DNA of 14,549 bases, from assembly GCA_025056955.1 (NCBI GenBank), contig JANWYL010000052.1, positions 1 through 14,549 on the forward strand. The letters are read 5' to 3'. A program made the position numbers and the translations under genes. Shown here piece after piece: positions 7,543 through 13,144 of the stretch. This DNA is from Sandaracinaceae bacterium. GTDB lineage: Bacteria > Myxococcota_A > Polyangia > Polyangiales > Sandaracinaceae. A model generated the notes under the pieces. It was not told where the DNA came from. It saw only the letters and a program-made list of their open reading frames with translations, and did no database searches. The number at the start of each line of letters is the position of its first letter. The first letter of the stretch is position 1.

Positions 7543-8328
7543 CTAGGGTGCGAATTCAATCTCATAGGCGAAAACGACCCGCCCCTTTGCGCCAGGGATC
7601 TGCATGGCACCAAGTGCCCGCATAAGGCAAGAGCGAAACTGCGCATCAAAGGGCCCTGACTTTTCGATATTCACTTCTCGGCTTCTGCCATCGACCACAG
7701 AGAAGCTCAGCTCCACCTTGCCTCTTCGAGGCCCCCCACGCGCGGATTGCTCTTCATAACAGCCATCAAAACGCGGCCCAAGCGTGCGAATCGCGTGGCT
7801 CACCCCTTCGTCCGAAACGCTTCCCCTTCCATCGACCCGCTCTCCAATCACCACCCATGTGTGCCGACCAATGTTCTCATCGGCATGGATTTTGCGGACG
7901 CTGTCTGCGGGTTGGGCCACCCTTTCCTCGAGGCTCCCTGGGCGAGGTGAAACAAGAGAAGCAGGACTTTGGGCAGACCAGGTCACCGGAAGGCGCCGAA
8001 GGCATTGCTCGATGCCGAGCCTGGCGTTTTCCACTTGCTCAAAGATGGCTTCGATCGCCTCTTTGGCATCTTGGGCAACGCGGGGATCTTGAGAGCGAAG
8101 CCTCCCCTCCGCTTCTTCAGCCAGCCGCACCAGACGCCCGATGTGCTCGCGATGAGGGCCAATGCAACGGTCAAACTCCCGAAGGGAAGCGATCAGAGCA
8201 GTTTCTCGCTCTGACGCTTGTGCTTTGAGGGGTGATGGGTGCGCTTGAAGAAGGGCACTTAACGCACAGAGGGGAACAGCGAGCTTCTGAGGGAGCGACA
8301 AAACCATAACTTTTCTTTCGTTTTTCAT
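7543..8328 (-). CDS. Exported AgmX/PglI C-terminal domain protein (TonB-like)
   Basis: A 261-residue protein with an N-terminal signal (about residues 1-37, likely cleavage after LKAQA). A charged, helical, probably coiled-coil region (about 38-115) contains Cys55 and Cys109, and a Pro/Ser-rich linker follows. A C-terminal AgmX/PglI-type domain (about 175-261) has the features IRTLGPRFDGCYEEQ, GKVELSFSVVDGRSREVNIEKS, FRSCLMRALGAMQIP and VVFAYEIEF. The paired Cys190 and Cys234 are typical of the domain, which resembles a TonB C-terminus and recurs in Myxococcota motility and envelope proteins. The ATG at 8328 is chosen because it has GGAT 8 nt upstream and yields a clean signal peptide; a start at 8373 would bury it. 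It is the first gene of the minus-strand run. Its exact role is unknown. Confidence 0.82.
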   Translation of the reverse strand: MKNERKVMVLSLPQKLAVPLCALSALLQAHPSPLKAQASERETALIASLREFDRCIGPHREHIGRLVRLAEEAEGRLRSQDPRVAQDAKEAIEAIFEQVENARLGIEQCLRRLPVTWSAQSPASLVSPRPGSLEERVAQPADSVRKIHADENIGRHTWVVIGERVDGRGSVSDEGVSHAIRTLGPRFDGCYEEQSARGGPRRGKVELSFSVVDGRSREVNIEKSGPFDAQFRSCLMRALGAMQIPGAKGRVVFAYEIEFAP

Positions 8329-8420
8329 CGGATATCCAGACGCATGGAAGCCCTTCTGCATTCGATGCCCCAAGCACTGAGAGCGGTAAAGAGGGCACTG
8401 GGCAGGGGAGGGCTCAGCCT

Positions 8421-8432
8421 GGCCAATTGGCC
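8421..8432. promoter_or_regulatory. Perfect 12-bp palindrome in the divergent gap
   Basis: GGCCAATTGGCC is a perfect palindrome in the 161-bp gap between the AgmX-like gene and the serine protease gene, which diverge here. It is placed as an operator for a dimeric repressor or activator of either gene would be. No promoter elements of convincing quality were found beside it, so this is a candidate only. Confidence 0.35.
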
Positions 8433-8489
8433 GCCCACCTTTTCAGCTTTGCTATTCGCTTTGTCAGTGATATTGCCCAAGCGGGGCAC

Positions 8490-10067
8490 ATGCCAACACC
8501 TCACTTTCTCCGAATCCAAATCGTGCTGGCTTGCCTTTTGTGTACGGGGGCCTTTCTCCTTGGGGGCGCTTGTGATGGTCCCTATCTTCCTGGAAAAGCC
8601 CTTGGGCCGGTTGTTTATGGCAGAGACGATCGCCATGAAATTTACGAATATCCAGGAAGCATCCATCGCGAAATCGCTCTCAATGCCGTAGCGATGGAGA
8701 TCGACCTTTCTTTTTTGGACTTGAGCGATCCGGATCACGTGAGAATCGTCTACTCCCGCACCTTGGGCGAAGCCCAAAATCTTTGCCCGGGAGAAGCTTT
8801 TTCTGACCAAATCGAGCCTGGGACTTGTTCTGGCACATTGATCGATGGGCGCCACTTGCTCACAGCTGGCCACTGTGTGGATGAGCCAGGAGATTGCGAT
8901 GGAAGCACGGCGTGGATTTTTGGATGGGGATATGTGGCAAGGGGAAATTTGCGCACCTTAAACGTGAACGATGTCTATAGATGCAGGCGAATCGTTGCTT
9001 ATCGAAACGATGAGCTCGATTATGCGGTGATTGAACTCGACCGCGATGTGATCGCTCACTCACCTCCTGCCCTCCGCCCAGTCAGGTTTCTTCCCCCTGA
9101 CACCCCCCTGGTCCTCATCGGTCACCCAAACGGCATCCCCATGAAGATTGTTGATGGGGGAAGGGTGCTTTCGAGTGATGGCGCTTTGCTCTACGCAAGC
9201 CTCGACGCATTCACTGGCAATTCCGGCTCTGGGGTTTTTGACTTGGACGGAAAGCTCGTTGCGATTCTCAGCGGTGGCCAAATGGATTATCGAAGCGAGG
9301 GAACTTGCAACGTCGTCAACGTCCTTCCCGATGGCACGCCTCCAGGAGAGGAGCTGAACTACCTATGGGCAGCCCTTGATGCCTTTTGTAGGCTTCGCCC
9401 CTCTTCTTCTGCCTGTATGTGCGCGGGGGATTGCAGCGGAAAAGTTCCGCCTGGTTTCGATTGTGCCTCCGCAGTTGTCATCTCAAGCTACCCATCAACC
9501 CAGGAATTTGAGTGGGTTGGATATGGTCATACCCAGAGGGGAAGCTGCGGTGGTGCAGGGCCAGAAAAGGTGTTTCGCTTGGAAATTCGACAAAGGTCGC
9601 TCGTTGTTGTAAGGGCTTTTGGTGCGGACCCGGTTCTCTACCTTCGGGCTCGGTGCGAAGGAATGGAGATCACCTGCAACGATGACCGCATGGCAGGTGA
9701 TAAAAACGCAGAAATTCAAGTTGAAGTTAACCCAGGCACGTACTTCCTCTTTGTTGATTCCTTTGATTTTTCAGAAGCAAGGGGAAGGGTCATCGTCGAG
9801 ATTGACCTTACACCAAGTGGTGGATGGAGCCAAGACGTGGGTGTAAACTTGTTGGATAGCGGCTTTGAGGATGCAGGTCAACAAAGGGATGGATGGGGTG
9901 GTGATTCACAACCCCCCCAGGTGATGACAATGATGAAAGGAGGTGGTTGCTCCTGTCGGATTCGTGAAAAGCAAGCCCAAAGCAAATGGTTTTGGGTATT
10001 GCTTTGGTCAATTGGTGCTTGGGCGTGCGTGCGTTTTTTTCTCGTAAAGAGGTTTTGGCAGAGGTGA
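8490..10067 (+). CDS. Secreted trypsin-like serine protease with PPC-like domain and MYXO-CTERM-like anchor
   Basis: A 525-residue exported protease. The N-terminus is a signal peptide ending LLGGAC, possibly a lipoprotein cleavage site at Cys28 although Gly at -3 is unusual. The chymotrypsin/V8-like domain carries the triad His128 (LLTAGHC), Asp177 (NDELDYAVIELD) and Ser245 (TGNSGSGVFD). A Cys-rich linker (about 309-325) is followed by a PPC-like beta domain (about 325-440), recognised by SCGGAGPEKVF, PVLYLRARCEG, TCNDDR and NPGTYFLFVDS. The tail has Gly-Gly-Gly-Cys-Ser-Cys (484-489), an aromatic transmembrane segment (about 500-519) and a basic end, as in MYXO-CTERM sorting signals, although the spacing is loose. 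The ATG at 8490 is chosen because it begins a proper signal peptide with GGGG just upstream; an in-frame ATG at 8427 would add an unlikely leader. It is 38 nt upstream of a second protease gene. Confidence 0.88.
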   Translation: MPTPHFLRIQIVLACLLCTGAFLLGGACDGPYLPGKALGPVVYGRDDRHEIYEYPGSIHREIALNAVAMEIDLSFLDLSDPDHVRIVYSRTLGEAQNLCPGEAFSDQIEPGTCSGTLIDGRHLLTAGHCVDEPGDCDGSTAWIFGWGYVARGNLRTLNVNDVYRCRRIVAYRNDELDYAVIELDRDVIAHSPPALRPVRFLPPDTPLVLIGHPNGIPMKIVDGGRVLSSDGALLYASLDAFTGNSGSGVFDLDGKLVAILSGGQMDYRSEGTCNVVNVLPDGTPPGEELNYLWAALDAFCRLRPSSSACMCAGDCSGKVPPGFDCASAVVISSYPSTQEFEWVGYGHTQRGSCGGAGPEKVFRLEIRQRSLVVVRAFGADPVLYLRARCEGMEITCNDDRMAGDKNAEIQVEVNPGTYFLFVDSFDFSEARGRVIVEIDLTPSGGWSQDVGVNLLDSGFEDAGQQRDGWGGDSQPPQVMTMMKGGGCSCRIREKQAQSKWFWVLLWSIGAWACVRFFLVKRFWQR

Positions 10068-10105
10068 TGCGGTGCACCAAAAGTGTGAGATACTGGCCGT
10101 GAGCG

Positions 10106-10933
10106 ATGGAGAAGAAGGGGCCTGAGCGAGTCATTGCCTTTCTTTGCTCAGCTTGCTTTGCCTTTGGGGCGATAGGGCAGGCCAAGGCGTATCGCCGGAT
10201 GACTGTGGACGAAAGGGAAGACGGTTTCCCTTTGTTTTGGGTGGAACCCATTATTTCCATTGAGATTGGAAGATTCGAGCTTGCCAATGCTTCATTCGAA
10301 GAAATTCGCGAGGTTTTCCGCCAATCCCTTCGCACCTGGACCAGGGCCAACGGTTGCACGCGCCTCTTGCTCCTCGATGGAGGGATTGCCCCAAGCCGAG
10401 ACACCAACCTGACTCGTGGCACTCCAGATGGCCGCAATCGGGTGATCTTCCGGGCAGAAGATTGGCCAAGCGAAATGAGGCGCGGAAGAATTCTGGCTAT
10501 CGCCCTTACGCGGTATCAGCGTTCCACTGGAATGATCATCGACGCCGACATCGACATCAATGCAGCCGATTACCGATGGTCCATTTCACCTTTACCATCC
10601 CCTGGGCATGACGATCTCCAAAACATGCTTACCCATGAGCTTGGCCACGTGATTGGGCTTGCCCACAGCGAGGTAGAAGAGGCGACGATGTATGCCCACT
10701 CAACTGAGGGAGAGGTCATCAAACGAGACCTCCATCGAGATGATATCGAAGCAGTGTGCACGATCTACCCAGACAATTACCAAAGGGAGATGCGTTCTCA
10801 ATGTGCCATACACCCATTCATGAGCCGTAAATCAACATTTCAAATCAGCCTTCTCACCAAGGTGATGTTGATTTTCACCCTGCACCGCCTAAGGAGCAAC
10901 CGGAGGGGAGCTCGGCGAAGCCTTCAGTTTTGA
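10106..10933 (+). CDS. Exported matrixin-type zinc metalloprotease
   Basis: A metzincin-clan protease (M10-like) of 275 residues. The signal peptide is about residues 1-28 (hydrophobic LCSACFAFGAIGQAKA). The zinc motif HELGHVIGLAH (177-187) supplies His177, His181 and His187 with catalytic Glu178, and Met195 in EEATMYA is the Met-turn. The strand TGMIIDADIDINAADYRW (141-158) is typical of myxobacterial matrixins. Residues 211-222 (RDDIEAVCTIYP) end the catalytic domain. After about residue 223 the chain becomes an unrecognisable basic tail ending GARRSLQF, and the last 45 nt overlap the convergent Hpt-receiver gene. The other two frames stop at about 10822 and 10830, so the true 3' end may be uncertain. 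It is probably cotranscribed with the serine protease gene 38 nt upstream. Confidence 0.85.
   Translation: MEKKGPERVIAFLCSACFAFGAIGQAKAYRRMTVDEREDGFPLFWVEPIISIEIGRFELANASFEEIREVFRQSLRTWTRANGCTRLLLLDGGIAPSRDTNLTRGTPDGRNRVIFRAEDWPSEMRRGRILAIALTRYQRSTGMIIDADIDINAADYRWSISPLPSPGHDDLQNMLTHELGHVIGLAHSEVEEATMYAHSTEGEVIKRDLHRDDIEAVCTIYPDNYQREMRSQCAIHPFMSRKSTFQISLLTKVMLIFTLHRLRSNRRGARRSLQF
10829..10874. repeat. 10-bp perfect inverted repeat near converging gene ends
   Basis: AAATCAACAT (10829-10838) is matched perfectly by ATGTTGATTT (10865-10874), with a 26-nt loop that itself contains CACCAAGGTG. It lies 15 nt past the stop of the Hpt-receiver gene (minus strand) and inside the odd C-terminal tail of the matrixin gene. 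It could end transcription from either side, but the stem is AT-rich and no long T-run follows. Confidence 0.35.
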
Positions 10934-11665
10934 TTGGGCTTTGCTTGCAAGAAGGTCAAGAAAGCCACTTGGTCGAAAAGGCTTTCGATACCAGCTAAAG
11001 CAGATATCACTTGGGATGGACCACCCTCCTTCCTCGAGAGAGGTTGCCGATAGTACCACCACACACCCAACGCGTGAAATCCATCCCTTTTTCAAAAGCA
11101 CGTTGAGTGCATCGATCCCATTCATCCTTGGCATCATGGCATCGATAACCAAAAGATCCACCCATGCTTGCTTTTCCATCACCTCGATGAGCTCAAGGCC
11201 GTCCCTCAAGACCTGACCTTTCATTTTGGCCATGTTCAGCAAGGCAAGCTCCAAAAGGCGCCTCGTCGCTTCGTCGTCTTCTGCTGCAAGAACGCTTCGG
11301 CCTTCAAGGAGCAACCACTTTGGGGAAAAAGTGGGAGGGCTCAAAGCTTCCCCTCCTCCATCTCGAGCGAGTTCCTCCCGAATTGCGCTGAGGAGCGCTT
11401 GGGTGAGGGCGTCGATGAGGGCCTGCTTTCCACTTCGGATGGCTTCTTCGAGTTCCCCTGCTTTTTCTCCTATCTCCAACATGCCATAGCTTGGAGCAGT
11501 GCCTCGCAACCGGTGAGCTTCCCTGCGCAAGGCCTCAAGCGCTTCAAGCTCCCCATTTTGGATGCGAGCGAGCGCTTCTTCCATGTGTTTTGCCCGTGTC
11601 GCCAAGCCCTCACGCATCCTCCTGTAGAGGGCTTCCCACCGCTGGCGAGGCTCTTGTTCTGCCAT
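10889..11665 (-). CDS. Hpt domain-receiver domain phosphorelay protein
   Basis: A cytoplasmic signalling protein of 258 residues joining two phosphorelay domains. An N-terminal histidine phosphotransfer (Hpt) domain (about 15-100) has the phosphorylatable His51 in REAHRLRGTAPSYGMLEIG. A receiver domain (about 123-243) has the acidic pair Asp130-Asp131, phosphoacceptor Asp175 in LLVIDAMMPRMNG, Ser206-Ala207 ending strand 4, and Lys228 in YRKPF. There is no histidine kinase, DNA-binding or other output domain, so it should act as a relay or phosphate buffer. The ATG at 11665 is preferred to an in-frame TTG at 11674. The gene diverges from the Ser/Thr kinase-receiver gene across 58 bp, implying joint control. 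A functional link between them is inference. Confidence 0.88.
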   Translation of the reverse strand: MAEQEPRQRWEALYRRMREGLATRAKHMEEALARIQNGELEALEALRREAHRLRGTAPSYGMLEIGEKAGELEEAIRSGKQALIDALTQALLSAIREELARDGGGEALSPPTFSPKWLLLEGRSVLAAEDDEATRRLLELALLNMAKMKGQVLRDGLELIEVMEKQAWVDLLVIDAMMPRMNGIDALNVLLKKGWISRVGCVVVLSATSLEEGGWSIPSDICFSWYRKPFRPSGFLDLLASKAQSKLKASPSSPPVAP

Positions 11666-11723
11666 TGCTTTCAATTTGACACAGAGCCCTTCGCGAGCAA
11701 GCTCATTTTGTTGCTAAGCGCTC

Positions 11724-13079
11724 ATGAGTTCATCGAAGGATCAACCCAAGGGCTTTCCTTCTTCAGAGGGGGAAGGGCCATCGATGCAGAGAACCGTATG
11801 CGCCAAGGAGGTGGATGGCGGAAGAGCTACGGCTTTGCTCAACCCCGGAGAGTTGGTTGGCCCTGCCTACCGCATTGTCCGTTACCTTGGGGAGGGTGCA
11901 ATGGGGGTCGTTTACCTTGCCCGCGACGAACGCCTGGAGCGCGAAGTGGCAGTGAAATTCATTCACCCCTCCCTTCTTGAGACACCGGATGCGAAGCAGC
12001 GCTTTCTCGAGGAAGCCCGAGCGATGGCACGTGTCCGACATGAAAACGTTGTGGAAATCTACTACTTTGACGAGCACAAAGGGCTCCCCTACTTTGTGAT
12101 GGAGTACATTCCAGGGGCTGATGTAAGAACATGGTGCGACCAAAAAGGAAGCTGGCCCCTTTCGATTGATGAAGCGATTGGCATCCTTGACCAGACATGC
12201 AAGGGGGTCCACGCGATTCACCGGAGTGGAGCCATCCATCGGGACCTCAAGTGGAGCAACGTCCTGATTGGCCCAGCGTTTCGGATTTGTGTTACAGATT
12301 TTGGCTTGGCTCGGCCGAAAGGGAAGCTGGATCCTGCATTTGGAGAGCGTCTCTCGGGAACGCCAGCTTACATGGCACCTGAAGTGATCGCTGGGTCTTT
12401 GGTGAATCCTGAGCTTGAGCCCCGTGCCGATGTCTACGCTTTGGGAGTGATGGCGTATGAGCTCCTCGTGGGTCGCTTGCCCTTTGAAGCCGAAACCCCT
12501 GTGGCCATGCTGTGCGCTCACTTGGATGAAGCGCCTCCAACGCCAAGCGAAGTGAGGCCTGACCTTCCGAGTGCTTTCGACCCTGTGCTTTTGCGCGCCC
12601 TCGAAAAAGACCCTTCAAAGCGCACCCCAACGGCGGAAGTGCTGCGAAATGAGCTCCTTGTGGCGCTCAGTTCGCTTCGCTCATCCTCGCGGCTCTATCG
12701 CTTTCTTGTGGCAGACGACGATCCTGACTTTGCTGAGCTTGTGGCCATGTGGCTTGAAGAAGCCTTCCCTCGCAGCGAGGTCGTGATCGCTTCGAACGGA
12801 GAAGAAGCGCTCCGGCTTGCTGAGAGCCAGCCTTTCGCAATGGCCCTCATCGATCTCGATATGCCTGAAATGAATGGAATTGAGCTTAGCGCCGCGCTCA
12901 AAGGCATGCCTTCGACGGCAGGACTTCCAATTCTTGTTGCGACAGGTGCAGGGGGAGCCTCTGACTGGAGGCTGCTTCAATGGCTCGGGGTCGAGGGAGT
13001 CGTGGTTAAACCCCTGGACCCAAAATCGCTCGTTGCCCTCGTCCGAAGGACCCTCAAAAGTGCAGAACCAAAGGCCTAG
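11724..13079 (+). CDS. Hanks-type Ser/Thr protein kinase with C-terminal receiver domain
   Basis: A cytoplasmic 451-residue fusion with no transmembrane segment. The kinase domain (about 49-318) has P-loop GEGAMGVVYLA (56-66), catalytic Lys78 in EVAVKF, HRDLKWSNVL (172-181) with Asp174 and Asn179, DFGLA (192-196), and the activation-segment end SGTPAYMAPE (211-220), so it looks active. The receiver domain (about 327-445) has Asp331-Asp332, phosphoacceptor Asp377 in ALIDLDMPEMNG, Thr407 in LVATGAG, and Lys429 in VVVKP, so it should accept phosphate. Phosphorylation of the receiver probably regulates the kinase; this is inference. The start at 11724 lacks a good ribosome binding site. The ATG at 11784 has AAGGG 6 nt upstream and is a serious alternative that keeps both domains. 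It diverges from the Hpt-receiver gene. Confidence 0.92.
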   Translation: MSSSKDQPKGFPSSEGEGPSMQRTVCAKEVDGGRATALLNPGELVGPAYRIVRYLGEGAMGVVYLARDERLEREVAVKFIHPSLLETPDAKQRFLEEARAMARVRHENVVEIYYFDEHKGLPYFVMEYIPGADVRTWCDQKGSWPLSIDEAIGILDQTCKGVHAIHRSGAIHRDLKWSNVLIGPAFRICVTDFGLARPKGKLDPAFGERLSGTPAYMAPEVIAGSLVNPELEPRADVYALGVMAYELLVGRLPFEAETPVAMLCAHLDEAPPTPSEVRPDLPSAFDPVLLRALEKDPSKRTPTAEVLRNELLVALSSLRSSSRLYRFLVADDDPDFAELVAMWLEEAFPRSEVVIASNGEEALRLAESQPFAMALIDLDMPEMNGIELSAALKGMPSTAGLPILVATGAGGASDWRLLQWLGVEGVVVKPLDPKSLVALVRRTLKSAEPKA

Positions 13080-13102
13080 GGAGCTGCTTGATTTGAACCT
13101 GC

Positions 13103-13135
13103 CCCATTTGGCAAGCTCAAGGATGGCCAAGTGGG
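13103..13135 (+). promoter_or_regulatory. Leader hairpin overlapping the Shine-Dalgarno of the Cys-rich lipoprotein gene
   Basis: CCCATTTGGC (13103-13112) and GCCAAGTGGG (13126-13135) form a 10-bp stem, nine Watson-Crick pairs and one G-U wobble, with a 13-nt loop. The last three bases of the 3' arm (GGG, 13133-13135) are part of the GGGAGG ribosome binding site at 13133-13138. No T-run follows, so it is not a standard terminator. It may dampen translation or end the upstream kinase mRNA. Confidence 0.45.
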
Positions 13136-13138
13136 AGG
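13133..13138 (+). promoter_or_regulatory. Strong ribosome binding site deciding a GTG start
   Basis: GGGAGG lies 6 nt upstream of the GTG at 13145. This spacing and complementarity fix the start of the lipoprotein-like gene, whose frame could otherwise be missed because it has no upstream ATG. Confidence 0.75.
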
Positions 13139-13144
13139 TGCGCA

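Noticed and set aside
10071..10078. Palindrome GGTGCACC between the two protease genes
   Set aside because: Only 8 bp, in a short intra-operon gap, with no supporting promoter or terminator features.
9808..10437. 209-codon minus-strand open frame
   Set aside because: Antisense to the two protease genes and lacking recognisable features.
11676..11681. Perfect TTGACA -35 hexamer upstream of the kinase gene
   Set aside because: No acceptable -10 hexamer at 16-18 nt; probably chance.
11763..12521. 252-codon minus-strand open frame
   Set aside because: Antisense to the kinase domain, which has all Hanks motifs.
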